Shown here one piece after another: positions 34,957 to 53,786 of a stretch of 64,000 bases of DNA. The stretch's first letter is position 1; each line of letters opens with the position of its first letter. Position numbers and translations under genes: made by a program. This DNA comes from Roseibium salinum (lineage in GTDB: Bacteria; Pseudomonadota; Alphaproteobacteria; Rhizobiales; Stappiaceae). The DNA lies in assembly GCF_026240905.1 (NCBI RefSeq), contig NZ_JAPEVI010000003.1, positions 744,001-808,000 of the forward strand, written 5' to 3'. Below the pieces are notes generated by a model. The model ran no database searches. It was not told the DNA's origin and saw only the letters and a program-made list of their open reading frames with translations.

Positions 34957-36147
<1,191 letters not shown>

Positions 36148-36154
36148 GATGAAA

Positions 36155-36195
36155 CAGGAGTGCCGGGACTTGTTCCCGGCACTCCTGCCTCTTAA
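36155..36195 (+). terminator. Terminator after first tuf
   Basis: A perfect 14-bp stem (CAGGAGTGCCGGGA, 36155-36168, with TCCCGGCACTCCTG, 36174-36187) has a 5-base loop and is followed by CCTCTTAA. It is strong in stem but weak in T-run. Confidence 0.75.
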
Positions 36196-36256
36196 GTGTT
36201 GCGGTAAGCCGGCTCAAGAGGTATCAGGAGCGGGGTCGCGAGAGCGATCATCTTGA

Positions 36257-36332
36257 AGGGGTATAGCTCAGCTGGTAGAGCGACGGTCTCCAAAACCGTA
36301 GGTCGCGGGTTCGAACCCTGCTGCCCCTGCCA
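36257..36332 (+). tRNA. tRNA-Trp (CCA anticodon)
   Basis: Acceptor AGGGGTA pairs with TGCCCCT, the anticodon loop is CTCCAAA, the T-arm is GCGGGTTCGAACCCTGC and CCA is encoded. It precedes secE, the usual proteobacterial arrangement. Confidence 0.96.
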
Positions 36333-36436
36333 ATTTGCTCTTGATTAATCCGCCTCGAGGGCTTAAAGAGTTTCCTCGAGTGAGGCGCGCGGAGTCTTTT
36401 CGCGCGCCCACTCGTATTTCACAGACCGGAATCGGA

Positions 36437-36634
36437 ATGGCGAAGACCAATCCCTTTAAATTCATCCAGGAAGTGCGCTCCGAGACGTCCAAGGTGACGT
36501 GGCCGACGCGCCGCGAGACGGCTGTGACCACCGTGATGGTGTTCGTCATGGTGTTGATCGCCTCGATCTTTTTCCTTCTGGCAGATCAGCTGATGAGCCT
36601 GGGGATCGGATATCTCCTGGGCATCGGCGGCTAA
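36437..36634 (+). CDS. secE: Preprotein translocase subunit SecE
   Basis: The 65-residue single-span SecE stabilises SecY in the Sec channel. The conserved amphipathic helix [19 protein letters not shown] precedes one membrane segment ([19 protein letters not shown]). The start is ATG 36437 (MAKTNPFKF); upstream codons belong to the spacer after tRNA-Trp. This short form is normal for alphaproteobacteria. Confidence 0.95.
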   Translation: MAKTNPFKFIQEVRSETSKVTWPTRRETAVTTVMVFVMVLIASIFFLLADQLMSLGIGYLLGIGG

Positions 36635-36690
36635 TTTCAAGTCCACCTGTTGGGTCTGCAGACAAAGAACAAGAAACGGAACTGAGAACT

Positions 36691-37221
36691 ATGGCCAAGC
36701 GCTGGTACATTGTGCACGCCTATTCCAATTTCGAGAAGAAGGTCGCCGAGTCCATCCGCGAAAAGGCCGAGCAGAAAGGTTTATCCGATCTGTTTGAGGA
36801 AATTCTCGTTCCGATGGAAAAGGTCGTCGAAGTGCGCCGCGGCCGCAAGGTTGACGCTGAGCGCAAGTTCTTCCCGGGCTATGTCCTGGTGAAGATGGAG
36901 ATGACCAACGAGGCGTTTCACCTGATCAGGGACACGCCGAAGGTAACCGGCTTCCTGGGCGCGGATCAGAAGCCGATGCCGATTCCGGAAGCGGAGGCCA
37001 TGCGTATCCTGAACCAGGTTCAGGAAGGCGTGGACCGGCCGAAACCTTCGGTCACCTTCGAGGTCGGCGAGCAGGTGCGCGTGTCCGACGGGCCGTTCGC
37101 GTCCTTCTCCGGCCTGGTCGAGGAAGTTGACGACGAGCGTGCGCGCCTCAAGGTGGCGGTGTCCATCTTCGGACGTGCGACGCCGGTTGAACTGGAATTC
37201 GGTCAGGTCGACAAACTCTGA
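36691..37221 (+). CDS. nusG: Transcription termination/antitermination factor NusG
   Basis: The 176-residue protein has an NGN domain ([39 protein letters not shown]) and a KOW domain ([25 protein letters not shown]). It binds the RNA polymerase clamp and links it to Rho or ribosomes. The start is ATG 36691, 56 nt after secE. Confidence 0.97.
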   Translation: MAKRWYIVHAYSNFEKKVAESIREKAEQKGLSDLFEEILVPMEKVVEVRRGRKVDAERKFFPGYVLVKMEMTNEAFHLIRDTPKVTGFLGADQKPMPIPEAEAMRILNQVQEGVDRPKPSVTFEVGEQVRVSDGPFASFSGLVEEVDDERARLKVAVSIFGRATPVELEFGQVDKL

Positions 37222-37394
37222 CCGTTTGCCGCCCGGCGGGGCGGCGTGAGTGCCTGGTGGAAAGCCTCGTCGCTTTTGCCGGGATGAAGTGGGTGGAAGG
37301 TCCGGATGCTCATCGCCGGGCGCCTGACAGGGACCGCACCACCAACTCCCATGCAGCTGGATTGCCGTTCAGCTGTGAATGACTGGAGAAAGAC

Positions 37395-37823
37395 ATGGCG
37401 AAAAAAATCGTTGGCTTCCTGAAGCTTCAGGTGCCTGCAGGTTCCGCTACACCGTCGCCGCCCATCGGGCCGGCGCTCGGTCAGCGTGGTCTGAACATCA
37501 TGGAATTCTGCAAGGCGTTCAACGCCCAGACCCAGGATGTTGAAAAGGGTGCTCCGTGCCCGACCGTGATTACATACTACTCCGACAAGTCCTTCACTTT
37601 CGAAGTGAAAACGGCTCCCGTCAGCTTCTTCCTGAAGAAAGCTGCGAAGGTGCAGAAGGGCGCTCCGACCCCGGGCCGCGGCACGGTCGGTTCCGTGTCC
37701 AGGGCGCAGGTGAAGGAAATCGCCGAAGCCAAGATGAAGGACCTGAACGCCACCAACGTCGAAGCTGCGATGCTGATGGTCGAAGGCTCCGCCCGTTCCA
37801 TGGGCCTCGAGGTAACGGAGTAA
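37395..37823 (+). CDS. rplK: 50S ribosomal protein L11
   Basis: The 142-residue protein has the proline-rich start [20 protein letters not shown], site of the GTPase-associated centre that binds thiostrepton in other bacteria. It is complete and lies 4 nt before rplA; the pair is usually feedback-regulated by L1. Confidence 0.97.
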   Translation: MAKKIVGFLKLQVPAGSATPSPPIGPALGQRGLNIMEFCKAFNAQTQDVEKGAPCPTVITYYSDKSFTFEVKTAPVSFFLKKAAKVQKGAPTPGRGTVGSVSRAQVKEIAEAKMKDLNATNVEAAMLMVEGSARSMGLEVTE

Positions 37824-37827
37824 GATC

Positions 37828-38526
37828 ATGGCAAAGGTTGGAAAACGTATCCGCGCAGCGCGCGAAGGTATCGATCGCAACAAGGTGTATCCGCTGACCG
37901 AGGCGATCAGCCTGGTAAAAGAGCGTGCCAAGACCAAGTTCGACGAAACCGTTGAAATTGCGATCAATCTCGGCGTTGACCCGCGCCATGCGGACCAGAT
38001 GGTCCGTGGCGTCTGCGTTCTGCCGAACGGCACCGGCAAGTCGGTCCGTGTTGCGGTGTTCGCCCGTGGCGACAAGGCCGAGGAAGCAAAGGCAGCCGGC
38101 GCCGATATCGTCGGTGCGGAAGAGCTCGTCGAGGAAGTGCAGAGCGGCAAGATCGACTTCGATCGCTGCATTGCAACGCCGGACATGATGCCGCTGGTCG
38201 GCCGTCTCGGCAAGGTGCTCGGCCCGCGCGGCCTGATGCCGAACCCGAAGGTCGGCACCGTGACCCCGGACGTCAAGTCCGCTGTTCGCGATGCCAAGGG
38301 CGGTGCTGTGCAGTTCCGCGTCGAAAAGGCCGGGATCGTCCATGCCGGCGTCGGCAAGGTGTCCTTTACTGAAGAGGCCATCACTCAGAACGTCAAGGCT
38401 CTGATCGATGCCATTCAGAAGGCCAAGCCTGCCGGTGCGAAGGGCTCCTACCTGAGGCGCATTGCCGTGTCCTCGACGATGGGCCCGGGCGTGAAGGTCG
38501 ATCTGGCCACCGTGGCCGGCGAATAA
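37828..38526 (+). CDS. rplA: 50S ribosomal protein L1
   Basis: The 232-residue L1-stalk protein is also a translational repressor of the L11-L1 mRNA. Motifs [20 protein letters not shown] and [15 protein letters not shown] are present. It is complete and followed by a 326-nt leader to rplJ. Confidence 0.97.
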   Translation: MAKVGKRIRAAREGIDRNKVYPLTEAISLVKERAKTKFDETVEIAINLGVDPRHADQMVRGVCVLPNGTGKSVRVAVFARGDKAEEAKAAGADIVGAEELVEEVQSGKIDFDRCIATPDMMPLVGRLGKVLGPRGLMPNPKVGTVTPDVKSAVRDAKGGAVQFRVEKAGIVHAGVGKVSFTEEAITQNVKALIDAIQKAKPAGAKGSYLRRIAVSSTMGPGVKVDLATVAGE

Positions 38527-38852
38527 TCCGGGTTCTCCGGATTGATACAGAGATTTCGGCCGAAAGGCTGAAAAGACCCGGCGGTTCGCTGCCGGGTTGC
38601 CCTGTCCGAGACTGCAGGTGCCGGGTAACCGGTTTAAGCCCCTGAGGGCCTGCATAGATGGGTGAGAACCGAATTTCTCCGCTCCGTGAGCGGAACACCA
38701 GGTTCGAACCAGACCTTGCCGCGCGCTTCCGGCGCACAGGCAAGGGGACAGGACCCTGAGCGTCGTCCGACAGGACGGTTCCGGGTTCGGAGCCATCCGT
38801 CAGGCGGCAAAGGTAAACCGGCGGCGGCAACGCCGTCAAATGGAGAAGGCAA
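38527..38852 (+). promoter_or_regulatory. rplJL leader with attenuator-like hairpin
   Basis: The gap between rplA and rplJ contains ACCCGGC (38576-38582) pairing with GCCGGGT (38591-38597). The following ~250 nt are GC-rich and can fold extensively. In other bacteria this region holds the rplJ promoter and the L10-L7/L12 binding site. No T-run follows the hairpin, and the exact regulatory elements are not identified here. Confidence 0.5.
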
Positions 38853-39371
38853 GTGGAAAGAGCGGAAAAGCACGAGTTCGTGACGTCTTTCAACGCCGAG
38901 CTGGGTAATGCCGGTGTTGTCGTTGTCGCGCACTATGCAGGTCTTTCGGTTGCTCAGATGACCGCATTGCGGGCATCCGTGCGCGAAGCCGGCGGCACTG
39001 TGAAAGTCGCAAAAAACCGCCTTGTGAAACTCGCCCTTCAAGGCACCGACCTTGAGCACATCTCCGACCTGTTTCAGGGCCCGACCGTCATCGTCTACTC
39101 CGACGATCCGGTAGCCGCTCCGAAAGCAGCCGTCGATTTCGCCAAGGCAAACGAGAAGTTTGCAATCCTTGGCGGTGCTCTGGGCACGACCAACCTCAAT
39201 CCGGAAGGGGTCAAATCTCTGGCAACCATGCCGTCGCTCGATGAGCTGCGCGCGAGACTGGTTGGCATGATTCAGACCCCGGCGACCCGGATTGCTCAGG
39301 TTGTCAACGCACCGGCCGGGCAGCTTGCCCGCGTCTTCGGCGCGTACGCCAAGAAGGATGAGGCCGCATAG
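38853..39371 (+). CDS. rplJ: 50S ribosomal protein L10
   Basis: The 172-residue stalk base anchors L7/L12 dimers. It starts at GTG 38853 behind GAGAAGGCAA, and has [32 protein letters not shown] and the C-terminal helix binding L7/L12 ([18 protein letters not shown]). A GTG start fits the autogenous control of this gene. Confidence 0.96.
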   Translation: MERAEKHEFVTSFNAELGNAGVVVVAHYAGLSVAQMTALRASVREAGGTVKVAKNRLVKLALQGTDLEHISDLFQGPTVIVYSDDPVAAPKAAVDFAKANEKFAILGGALGTTNLNPEGVKSLATMPSLDELRARLVGMIQTPATRIAQVVNAPAGQLARVFGAYAKKDEAA

Positions 39372-39430
39372 GCTCCCAAACACACTGTCTGACGCAACCA
39401 GAATTGGTTCGAACCTAAGGTACTTACAAA

Positions 39431-39811
39431 ATGGCTGATCTTGAAAAGCTCGTTGATGAACTGTCTGCACTGACCGTTATGGAAGCTGCTGAACTCAGCA
39501 AGCTTCTGGAAGAAAAGTGGGGCGTCTCCGCCGCTGCTCCGGTTGCTGTTGCTGCTGCTGGCGGTGCTGCTGCTGATGCGGGTGCTGCTGCTGAAGAGAA
39601 AACCGAATTTGACGTGGTCCTGGCTTCTGCCGGCGACAAGAAAATCAACGTCATCAAGGAAGTCCGCGCAATCACCGGTCTTGGCCTGAAGGAAGCTAAG
39701 GAGCTCGTCGAAAGCGCTCCGAAGGCGGTCAAGGAAGGCGTTAGCAAAGACGAAGCAGAAGAGCTGAAGAAGAAGCTCGAAGAAGCTGGTGCTTCCGTCG
39801 AGCTGAAGTAA
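39431..39811 (+). CDS. rplL: 50S ribosomal protein L7/L12
   Basis: The 126-residue acidic stalk protein has an N-terminal dimerisation helix ([19 protein letters not shown]), an Ala/Gly-rich hinge near residues 35-55 and a C-terminal factor-binding domain ([32 protein letters not shown]). It recruits EF-G and EF-Tu. Confidence 0.97.
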   Translation: MADLEKLVDELSALTVMEAAELSKLLEEKWGVSAAAPVAVAAAGGAAADAGAAAEEKTEFDVVLASAGDKKINVIKEVRAITGLGLKEAKELVESAPKAVKEGVSKDEAEELKKKLEEAGASVELK

Positions 39812-39831
39812 GAAGGCTTTTGCCTTTCAGG

Positions 39832-39854
39832 CGGTCCCGGTTCGTCCGGGACCG
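39832..39854 (+). terminator. Attenuator hairpin between rplL and rpoB
   Basis: CGGTCCCGG (39832-39840) pairs perfectly with CCGGGACCG (39846-39854) around TTCGT, with only TTACTT after it. Position matches the known rplL-rpoB attenuator that lets only part of the transcripts continue into rpoBC in other bacteria. Confidence 0.65.
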
Positions 39855-40087
39855 TTACTTGCCCCGGCGGGACTTCCCGTTTCCGGGGCGAACGTACCAC
39901 TGGGGCAACCTTGATCCGCGTGAACGCGGGCAGGCATGCACCAGACCCCTAACCGGTCTGCTTTCAAGTGGTGGCACTTCAAAGCGGATTGATCCAGGGG
40001 GACGGTTTTCCGAAGCGCCCGGGCGCTGGCCCGATTGGAAAAGGGGCGTTTCGGGAAGCCGTTACCCGGCTGCTACGAGGAGCGACA

Positions 40088-44227
<4,140 letters not shown>

Positions 44228-44318
44228 CACCGGTAACGGACCCCAAATGACTTGGAATGCCGGTAACGGGGAGGGGCACTAAAGCCCGCTCCCCAACCGC
44301 GCATGAAGGAGATGGATC

Positions 44319-47300
44319 ATGAATCACGAGGTCATGAACCTGTTCAATCAACAGGCTCCCGCCCAGACCTTCGACCAGATCCGGATATCGCTTGCGAGTC
44401 CGGAAAAGATCTTGTCTTGGTCCTTCGGTGAAATCAAAAAACCGGAGACCATCAACTACCGTACGTTCAAGCCTGAACGGGACGGTCTGTTCTGCGCACG
44501 TATCTTTGGCCCGATCAAGGACTACGAATGTCTTTGCGGCAAATACAAGCGCATGAAATACAAGGGTGTCATCTGTGAAAAGTGTGGCGTTGAAGTCACC
44601 TTGTCGCGGGTGCGCCGTGAACGCATGGGCCATATCGAGCTGGCAGCTCCGGTTGCGCACATCTGGTTCCTGAAGTCCCTGCCGAGCCGCATCGGTCTGC
44701 TGCTCGACATGACGCTGAAGGATCTGGAGCGCGTGCTCTATTTCGAGAACTACGTGGTTCTCGAGCCGGGCCTGACGCCGCTCAAGCAGCACCAGCTTCT
44801 GTCTGAAGAAGACTTCATCGCCGCTCAGGACGAGTATGGCGAGGATGCCTTCACGGCAATGATCGGCGCCGAGGCGATCCGCGAGATCCTGATGAGCATG
44901 GATCTTGAGCGCGAGAGCGAAAAGCTGCGCCAGGAAATCGCCGAAGCAACCACCGAGCTGAAGCCGAAGAAACTGGCCAAGCGGCTGAAGGTCATCGAAG
45001 CCTTCATGGAATCGGGCAACCGTCCGGAATGGATGATCATGACCGTCGTTCCGGTCATCCCGCCGGATCTGCGTCCGCTGGTTCCGCTTGACGGCGGCCG
45101 GTTCGCGACGTCGGATCTGAACGATCTCTACCGCCGCGTCATCAACCGGAACAACCGTCTGCGCCGGCTGATGGAACTGCGTGCTCCGGACATCATCATC
45201 CGGAACGAAAAGCGCATGCTGCAGGAGTCCGTTGACGCCCTGTTCGACAACGGCCGCCGCGGCCGGGTCATCACCGGTGCCAACAAGCGTCCGCTGAAGT
45301 CGCTGTCCGACATGCTGAAGGGCAAGCAGGGCCGCTTCCGTCAGAACCTGCTCGGCAAGCGCGTCGACTATTCCGGCCGTTCGGTGATCACCGTGGGTCC
45401 AGAACTGAAGCTGCATCAATGCGGTCTGCCGAAGAAGATGGCGCTTGAGCTGTTCAAGCCGTTCATCTATTCGCGCCTCGACGCCAAGGGCTTCTCCTCG
45501 ACCGTCAAGCAGGCCAAGAAGCTGGTGGAAAAGGAACGCCCGGAAGTCTGGGATATCCTTGACGAGGTGATCCGCGAGCACCCGGTTCTGCTGAACCGCG
45601 CGCCGACGCTTCACCGCCTAGGTATCCAGGCGTTCGAACCGACGCTGATCGAAGGCAAGGCGATCCAGCTGCACCCGCTCGTCTGTTCGGCGTTCAACGC
45701 CGACTTCGACGGTGACCAGATGGCCGTTCACGTGCCGCTGTCGCTGGAAGCCCAGCTGGAAGCGCGTACGCTGATGATGTCCACCAACAACATTCTGCAC
45801 CCGGCCAACGGTGGCCCGATCATCGTGCCGTCGCAGGATATTGTTCTGGGTCTCTACTACCTGTCCATCATGGCAGAGGGCGAGCCGGGAGACGGCATGG
45901 CCTTCGGCAATGTCGGCGAGATCCACCATGCGCTGGCCAACAAGGTCATCACGCTGCACACGAAGATCAAGGGCCGGTACAAGTCCATCGATGCGGACGG
46001 CAATCCGACGTCCGAGATCAACGAGACCACACCGGGCCGGATGCTGATCGCGGAACTTCTGCCCAAGCATCACGAGGTGCCGTTCGAGGTCTGCAACAAG
46101 CTGATGACCAAGAAGGAAATCTCCAAGATGATCGACACGGTCTACCGTGCCTGCGGTCAGAAGGAGACGGTCATCTTCTGTGACCGGATCATGCAGCTTG
46201 GCTTCAAGAATGCCTGTAACGCCGGCATTTCCTTCGGTATGGACGACATGGTCATCCCGGAAACCAAGCAGAACCTGGTCGCCGAGACGTCCGCGCTCGC
46301 AACCGAATACGAGCAGCAGTACAATGACGGTCTGATCACCCAGGGCGAGAAGTACAACAAGGTTGTCGACGCCTGGGCGAAATGTACCGACAAGATCGCC
46401 GACGAGATGATGGCCCGCATCAAGGCGGTCCAGATCGATGAGGAAACCGGACGCCAGAAGCCGATGAACTCGGTCTACATGATGTCCCACTCCGGTGCGC
46501 GTGGTTCGCCCCAGCAGATGAAGCAGCTGGCCGGCATGCGTGGCCTGATGGCCAAGCCGGACGGCTCGATCATCGAGAACCCGATCATCTCGAACTTCAA
46601 GGAAGGCCTGTCGGTTCTGGAGTACTTCAACTCCACCCACGGTGCCCGTAAGGGTCTGGCCGACACTGCCTTGAAGACCGCGAACTCCGGTTACCTGACC
46701 CGCCGTCTCGTGGACGTTGCGCAGGATTCCATCATCCTTGAACCGGATTGTGGTTCCGTGCGCGGCATTACCGTGGCGCCTATCGTCGATGCGGGTAACA
46801 TCATTGCCACGCTCGGCATGCGCGTTCTCGGCCGTACGACCGCGGAAGACGTATTCGACAACCTGAGCGGCGAGCTGCTTGTCCCGAAAGGCAAGCTGAT
46901 CGACGAGAAGGACGTTGAAGCCATCGAAGCGGCGAAGGTTCAGCAGGTGAAGATCCGCTCGGTTCTGACCTGTGAAACCGAGACGGGCGTGTGTGCGACC
47001 TGCTACGGCCGCGACCTTGCACGCGGTACGCCGGTGAACCTTGGTGAGGCTGTCGGCGTCATCGCCGCGCAGTCCATCGGTGAGCCGGGCACGCAGCTGA
47101 CCATGCGTACCTTCCATATCGGTGGTACGGCCCAGGTTGTCGACAGTTCGTTCATCGAATCCAATGTCGACGGCACGATCAAGATCCGGAACCGCTCGGT
47201 ACAGCGCGATTCCGAAGGCAACCTGATTGCCATGGTCCGCAACATGTCCATCGTTGTCATCGACAGCGACGGCAACGAGCGCGCCGTGCATCGCGTCGCC

Positions 47301-48515
47301 TACGGCTCCAAGCTGCATGTCGACGAAGGCGATTCCGTCAAGCGGGGTCAGCGGATTGCCGAATGGGATCCGTATACCCGTCCGATGCTCGCGGAAGTCG
47401 ACGGTATCGTGGACTTCGAAGACCTGGTCGACGGCGCGTCCGTTCAGGAAACGGCCGACGAGGCGACCGGTATTACCAAGCGTGTCGTCATCGACTGGCG
47501 TTCGTCCCAGCGTGGTGCCGATCTGAAGCCGGCCATCGTCGTCAAGGACGAGAAGGGGACGATCAAGAAGTCGGCCCGCGGTTCGGATGCCCGCATCCTG
47601 CTTTCGGTGGATGCGATCCTGTCCGTTCAGCCGGGCGCATCGGTCAAGGCCGGTGACGTTCTGTCCCGTATCCCGCTGGAAAGCGCCAAGACGAAGGACA
47701 TTACCGGTGGTCTGCCGCGTGTTGCGGAACTGTTCGAAGCCCGCCGTCCGAAGGATCATGCGATCATCGCCGAAATCGATGGTACGATCCGCTTCGGCCG
47801 CGACTACAAGAACAAGCGCCGCATCATCATCGAGCCGGCAGAGGAGGGTGTCGAGCCCGTCGAATACCTCATCCCGAAGGGCAAGCACTTCCACCTGCAG
47901 GAAGGCGATGCCATCGAGAAGGGGGAATACATCCTCGACGGCAACCCGGCACCGCATGACATTCTGGCCGTCAAAGGCGTGGAGGCCCTGGCTGCCTACC
48001 TCGTCAACGAGATCCAGGAAGTCTACCGTCTGCAGGGTGTGACGATCAACGACAAGCACATCGAGGTGATCGTTCGCCAGATGCTGCAGAAGATCGAGAT
48101 CACCGATACGGGCGACACCGAGTTCTTCTCCGGCGAGCAGGTCGACAAGATCGACTTCGAAGAAGCCAACCGCAAGGCGGTCGACGCTGCGCGCGATCCG
48201 GCGAAGGGCGTTCCGGTTCTTCTCGGGATCACCAAGGCGTCGCTGCAGACCCGATCCTTCTTCTCGGCCGCCTCCTTCCAGGAGACGACCCGCGTTCTTA
48301 CGGACGCTGCCGTCAATGGCAAGATCGACCCGCTGGTCGGTCTGAAGGAGAACGTCATTGTGGGCCGGCTGATCCCGGCCGGCACCGGCGGGGTCATGAA
48401 GCGCATCCGCCAGATTGCAGTCCATCGCGACGACCTAATCCAGGAAGCGCAGCGGCAGCAGTCTTCGGAAAGCGCGGCGGAAGGCCTGCTGGAAGACATG
48501 ACCGGGGCCGAATAA
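44319..48515 (+). CDS. rpoC: DNA-directed RNA polymerase subunit beta'
   Basis: The 1398-residue beta' subunit carries the N-terminal zinc site ([21 protein letters not shown]), the catalytic magnesium loop [12 protein letters not shown], the trigger-loop region ([17 protein letters not shown]) and the second cysteine cluster ([15 protein letters not shown]). The length is normal for alphaproteobacteria. A strong terminator follows 22 nt downstream. Confidence 0.98.
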   Translation: MNHEVMNLFNQQAPAQTFDQIRISLASPEKILSWSFGEIKKPETINYRTFKPERDGLFCARIFGPIKDYECLCGKYKRMKYKGVICEKCGVEVTLSRVRRERMGHIELAAPVAHIWFLKSLPSRIGLLLDMTLKDLERVLYFENYVVLEPGLTPLKQHQLLSEEDFIAAQDEYGEDAFTAMIGAEAIREILMSMDLERESEKLRQEIAEATTELKPKKLAKRLKVIEAFMESGNRPEWMIMTVVPVIPPDLRPLVPLDGGRFATSDLNDLYRRVINRNNRLRRLMELRAPDIIIRNEKRMLQESVDALFDNGRRGRVITGANKRPLKSLSDMLKGKQGRFRQNLLGKRVDYSGRSVITVGPELKLHQCGLPKKMALELFKPFIYSRLDAKGFSSTVKQAKKLVEKERPEVWDILDEVIREHPVLLNRAPTLHRLGIQAFEPTLIEGKAIQLHPLVCSAFNADFDGDQMAVHVPLSLEAQLEARTLMMSTNNILHPANGGPIIVPSQDIVLGLYYLSIMAEGEPGDGMAFGNVGEIHHALANKVITLHTKIKGRYKSIDADGNPTSEINETTPGRMLIAELLPKHHEVPFEVCNKLMTKKEISKMIDTVYRACGQKETVIFCDRIMQLGFKNACNAGISFGMDDMVIPETKQNLVAETSALATEYEQQYNDGLITQGEKYNKVVDAWAKCTDKIADEMMARIKAVQIDEETGRQKPMNSVYMMSHSGARGSPQQMKQLAGMRGLMAKPDGSIIENPIISNFKEGLSVLEYFNSTHGARKGLADTALKTANSGYLTRRLVDVAQDSIILEPDCGSVRGITVAPIVDAGNIIATLGMRVLGRTTAEDVFDNLSGELLVPKGKLIDEKDVEAIEAAKVQQVKIRSVLTCETETGVCATCYGRDLARGTPVNLGEAVGVIAAQSIGEPGTQLTMRTFHIGGTAQVVDSSFIESNVDGTIKIRNRSVQRDSEGNLIAMVRNMSIVVIDSDGNERAVHRVAYGSKLHVDEGDSVKRGQRIAEWDPYTRPMLAEVDGIVDFEDLVDGASVQETADEATGITKRVVIDWRSSQRGADLKPAIVVKDEKGTIKKSARGSDARILLSVDAILSVQPGASVKAGDVLSRIPLESAKTKDITGGLPRVAELFEARRPKDHAIIAEIDGTIRFGRDYKNKRRIIIEPAEEGVEPVEYLIPKGKHFHLQEGDAIEKGEYILDGNPAPHDILAVKGVEALAAYLVNEIQEVYRLQGVTINDKHIEVIVRQMLQKIEITDTGDTEFFSGEQVDKIDFEEANRKAVDAARDPAKGVPVLLGITKASLQTRSFFSAASFQETTRVLTDAAVNGKIDPLVGLKENVIVGRLIPAGTGGVMKRIRQIAVHRDDLIQEAQRQQSSESAAEGLLEDMTGAE

Positions 48516-48537
48516 CCGGCCTCACGAAGACAAATCG

Positions 48538-48566
48538 AAAGGCCGCCCCCGGGCGGCCTTTCTTTT
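48538..48566 (+). terminator. Rho-independent terminator after rpoC
   Basis: AAAGGCCGCC (48538-48547) pairs perfectly with GGCGGCCTTT (48552-48561) around CCCG, followed by CTTTT. It ends the rplJL-rpoBC transcript. Confidence 0.9.
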
Positions 48567-48591
48567 AACCTGAGCCAGGGTGAGACCAGTG

Positions 48592-48885
48592 ATGAATGAT
48601 AACGAACCTGAACTTGATCCGGTGGTGTACATCGTGATCGGCCGCGTTTGGGAAAACGAAGAGGCCGCCCCGCAAGACGCGATCACGATCCAGGCGCTGC
48701 TGACGGCAGCCGATGATGACGACGCTGTCCGCAAGACGCTCGAGTCGCTGTCGGCCCAGGGATACGCGGAGGCCGAGCTCGACCAGATCGGCATCATGGA
48801 CGGCGAACCGGACGACGCGATTTACGAGGAAGCCTATCAGGACGCCCTTGAAGGCAATGTCGCCATCGTGACCTTCACGGGCTGA
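48592..48885 (+). CDS. Small acidic protein of unknown function
   Basis: The 97-residue protein is rich in Asp and Glu, has no signal peptide or membrane segment, and reads MNDNEPELDPVVYIVIGRV, then ALLTAADDDDAVRKTLESL and a C-terminal beta-like EGNVAIVTFTG. I start at ATG 48592 behind AGGGTGAG; a GTG at 48580 is less likely. I do not recognise the family. It sits alone between the rpoC terminator and the str operon leader. Codon use resembles the neighbours, which supports a real gene. Confidence 0.6.
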   Translation: MNDNEPELDPVVYIVIGRVWENEEAAPQDAITIQALLTAADDDDAVRKTLESLSAQGYAEAELDQIGIMDGEPDDAIYEEAYQDALEGNVAIVTFTG

Positions 48886-49226
48886 AGGCGTTCCTGCACA
48901 GCGGGACGGGCCCGGCAGAGCCTGCAGGGTAGGTTTGCCCATGCAGGAGCGGCGGCGACCGTACTCGCGCTCAAAGGAATCGCCTGCGGCTCCAGCGAGT
49001 CGCAACGCTTCCGCCGGGCGCGGATACCCGCCAACCCGGCCCGACGGGACCTGCGCGATCGGCTCACGATCAAAATCCGCGGTGGGCCGCCGTGCCGGCC
49101 GCGAAAGAAAATTACAAAACCACCGTCCTATTGTTGCGGTGACGCGCGCTAAGGGGCGGAAATCGTGTCGGAAATTGAGAGTGCAGTTCGGCAGCCGGCG
49201 GAATTGCTGTTTTTTCGACAAAGCAC

Positions 49227-49255
49227 TTGACGCAATGGGTGCATGTGAGTAGTTT
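49227..49255 (+). promoter_or_regulatory. Promoter of the str operon
   Basis: TTGACG (49227-49232) and TAGTTT (49250-49255) are 17 bases apart, about 270 nt before rpsL. The whole gap 48886-49522 has no recognisable gene; the rest is GC-rich leader without a clear further signal. Confidence 0.5.
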
Positions 49256-49522
49256 CCGCGCATCCCAAGGGCAGGCGGTAAGAGTGAACCGTCCAGCGCA
49301 TCCAAAGCGTAGGACCCAATCCTCTTAAACGCTGCCGGGTTATATAGGCGAATACGCGTCGATTGCATGACCGCGAGGCAACTCGTGGTCCTCTGGTTTT
49401 TCGCAGCGCCGGCCGCTCCTGAGAGCGTGCGGGCGCGATTCTGCATGTCTATACGACGTGTCGAATCTGCGGGGACTGCAGTTGCATACGAATTTTTGGA
49501 TGGACAAGGTAAAGGGCAAAGA

Positions 49523-49894
49523 ATGCCGACCATCAACCAGTTGATCCGCAAGCCGCGGAAAGATCCGCCGAAGCGGAACAAGGTGCCGGCCATGGAGGCC
49601 TGCCCCCAGAAGCGTGGTGTTTGCACCCGCGTTTACACGACGACGCCGAAGAAGCCGAACTCGGCTCTGCGTAAGGTGGCCAAGATCCGCCTGACCAACG
49701 GCTTTGAAGTCATCGGTTACATCCCGGGTGAAGGCCACAACCTTCAGGAACACTCGGTGGTGATGATCCGTGGCGGCCGCGTGAAGGACTTGCCGGGTGT
49801 GCGCTACCACATCATTCGTGGTGTGCTCGATACCCAGGGCGTCAAGGATCGCAAGCAGCGCCGTTCGAAATACGGCGCGAAGCGGCCGAAGTAA
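49523..49894 (+). CDS. rpsL: 30S ribosomal protein S12
   Basis: The 123-residue decoding-centre protein starts at ATG 49523 ([13 protein letters not shown]). The streptomycin-relevant lysines K43 ([13 protein letters not shown]) and K88 ([13 protein letters not shown]) are wild type. An in-frame extension upstream belongs to the leader. It is first gene of the str operon. Confidence 0.97.
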   Translation: MPTINQLIRKPRKDPPKRNKVPAMEACPQKRGVCTRVYTTTPKKPNSALRKVAKIRLTNGFEVIGYIPGEGHNLQEHSVVMIRGGRVKDLPGVRYHIIRGVLDTQGVKDRKQRRSKYGAKRPK

Positions 49895-50377
<483 letters not shown>

Positions 50378-50401
50378 TCAGGACTTCGAAGGGCTGACGC
50401 T

Positions 50402-52477
50402 ATGGCGCGCACGCATAATATCGAGGACTACCGCAACTTCGGCATCATGGCTCACATTGATGCCGGCAAGACGACTACGACCGAGCGGATCCTCTACTAC
50501 ACTGGCAAGAGCCACAAGATTGGCGAAGTCCATGACGGCGCGGCCACCATGGACTGGATGGAGCAGGAGCAGGAGCGTGGCATCACGATCACCTCTGCTG
50601 CGACCACCGCTTTCTGGAAAGAAAAGCGTCTGAACATCATCGACACCCCGGGTCACGTCGACTTCACCATTGAAGTCGAGCGCTCGCTGCGTGTTCTTGA
50701 CGGCGCTGTCGCCCTTCTGGACGCAAACGCAGGCGTTGAGCCGCAGACCGAGACTGTCTGGCGCCAGGCCGACAAGTATCACGTCCCGCGGATGATCTTC
50801 GTCAACAAGATGGACAAGCTCGGCGCCGATTTCGACCGCTGCGTGAAGATGATCAAGGAGCGCCTCGGCGCGACCCCGCTGGTCATGCAGATCCCGGTCG
50901 GAGCTGAAAACGACTTTGCCGGCTGTGTCGACCTTCTGAAAATGAAGGCGCTCATCTGGGAGGCTGAAAACCTCGGTGCTGCCTGGGATGAAGTCGAGAT
51001 TCCGGCCGACCTTCAGGACCGTGCGCAGGAAATGCGCGACCTGCTGGTGGAAACGGCCGTCGAAGTCGACGAAGCGGCAATGGAAGCTTACCTGGAAGGC
51101 GAAGAGCCGTCCGTGGAAAAGCTGAAGGAACTGGTCCGCAAGGGCACGATCAACAACGACTTCGTTCCGGTCTTCTGCGGTTCGGCATTCAAGAACAAGG
51201 GTGTTCAGCCGTTGCTGGACGGCGTTGTCGACTACCTGCCGAGCCCGATCGAAGTTCGGGCGATCAAGGGTATCGATCCGAAGACCGAAGGTGAAGTCCT
51301 TCGCAAGTCGTCCGACGATGAGCCGCTCAGCCTCCTGGCGTTCAAGATCGCAAACGACCCGTTCGTCGGTTCGCTGACTTTCTGCCGCATCTATTCCGGT
51401 GTTCTGAACAAGGGCGTGTCCCTGCTCAACACCGTGAAGGAAAAGCGTGAGCGCGTCGGCCGCATGATGCAGATGCACTCCAACTCGCGCGAAGACATCG
51501 ATGTCGCCTATGCCGGTGATATCGTCGCCATCGCAGGCCTGAAGGACACCACGACCGGCGACACCCTTTGTGATCCGCTGAAGCCGGTGATCCTGGAGCG
51601 CATGGAGTTCCCCGCGCCGGTTATCGAGATCGCGGTCGAGCCGAAGACCAAGAGTGACCAGGAAAAAATGGGCCTTGCCCTGAACCGCCTGGCTGCCGAA
51701 GATCCGTCGTTCCGCGTGAAAACCGACGAAGAATCCGGTCAGACCATCATCGCCGGCATGGGCGAGCTGCACCTGGACATCATCGTCGACCGCATGAAGC
51801 GCGAGTTCAAAGTCGAGGCAAACATCGGTGCTCCGCAGGTTGCCTACCGCGAAACCATCACCAAGGTTGCTGAAGTGGACTATACCCACAAGAAGCAGTC
51901 CGGTGGTTCCGGCCAGTTCGCTCGCATCAAGCTCATCATCGAGCCGGCAGAGCCGAACCAGGGCTATGTCTTCGAAAGCAAGATCGTCGGCGGTTCCGTT
52001 CCGAAGGAATACATTCCGGGCGTTACCAAAGGTATCGAGAGCGTCATGTCGTCCGGCCCGATCGCCGGCTTCCCGATGCTCGACATCAAGGCAACCCTGG
52101 TCGACGGTGCCTATCACGATGTTGACTCGTCCGTTCTGGCCTTCGAAATCGCCGGCCGTGCCGGTTTCCGCGAAGGCATCCAGAAGGCAGGTCCGAAACT
52201 GCTCGAGCCGATCATGAAGGTCGAGGTCGTCACCCCGGAAGACTACATGGGTGATGTGATCGGCGACCTGAACTCCCGTCGTGGCCAGATCGCAGGTACG
52301 GAAAACCGGGGTGTCGTCACTGTCATCACCGCAATGGTTCCGCTGGCCAACATGTTTGGCTATGTGAACAACCTGCGTTCCATGTCTCAGGGCCGCGCCC
52401 AGTACTCGATGGTGTTCGATCACTACGAGCAAGTGCCGCAGGCTGTCGCCGAAGAGGTTCAGGCGAAATACGCCTGA
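50402..52477 (+). CDS. fusA: Elongation factor G
   Basis: The 691-residue translocase GTPase has G1 [16 protein letters not shown]3 IDTPGHVDF and G4 NKMDKLGAD, followed by domains II-V ([46 protein letters not shown]). It is complete, 24 nt after rpsG. Confidence 0.98.
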   Translation: MARTHNIEDYRNFGIMAHIDAGKTTTTERILYYTGKSHKIGEVHDGAATMDWMEQEQERGITITSAATTAFWKEKRLNIIDTPGHVDFTIEVERSLRVLDGAVALLDANAGVEPQTETVWRQADKYHVPRMIFVNKMDKLGADFDRCVKMIKERLGATPLVMQIPVGAENDFAGCVDLLKMKALIWEAENLGAAWDEVEIPADLQDRAQEMRDLLVETAVEVDEAAMEAYLEGEEPSVEKLKELVRKGTINNDFVPVFCGSAFKNKGVQPLLDGVVDYLPSPIEVRAIKGIDPKTEGEVLRKSSDDEPLSLLAFKIANDPFVGSLTFCRIYSGVLNKGVSLLNTVKEKRERVGRMMQMHSNSREDIDVAYAGDIVAIAGLKDTTTGDTLCDPLKPVILERMEFPAPVIEIAVEPKTKSDQEKMGLALNRLAAEDPSFRVKTDEESGQTIIAGMGELHLDIIVDRMKREFKVEANIGAPQVAYRETITKVAEVDYTHKKQSGGSGQFARIKLIIEPAEPNQGYVFESKIVGGSVPKEYIPGVTKGIESVMSSGPIAGFPMLDIKATLVDGAYHDVDSSVLAFEIAGRAGFREGIQKAGPKLLEPIMKVEVVTPEDYMGDVIGDLNSRRGQIAGTENRGVVTVITAMVPLANMFGYVNNLRSMSQGRAQYSMVFDHYEQVPQAVAEEVQAKYA

Positions 52478-52523
52478 TCCCAGCTTCTTAACGTCAAAAG
52501 AAATAGAGAAACGGAGTAATCCG

Positions 52524-53714
<1,191 letters not shown>

Positions 53715-53724
53715 TCGACAGCCG

Positions 53725-53761
53725 GGCCTGCCGGTGTACCGAATTACTACGCGGGCAGGCC
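53725..53761 (+). terminator. Hairpin between tuf and rpsJ
   Basis: GGCCTGCC (53725-53732) pairs with GGCAGGCC (53754-53761) with a 21-base loop and no T-run. It may be an attenuator or part of the S10 leader. The 72-nt gap has no other signal. Confidence 0.4.
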
Positions 53762-53786
53762 TGCAGTCTTATTGGGAACAATAACA

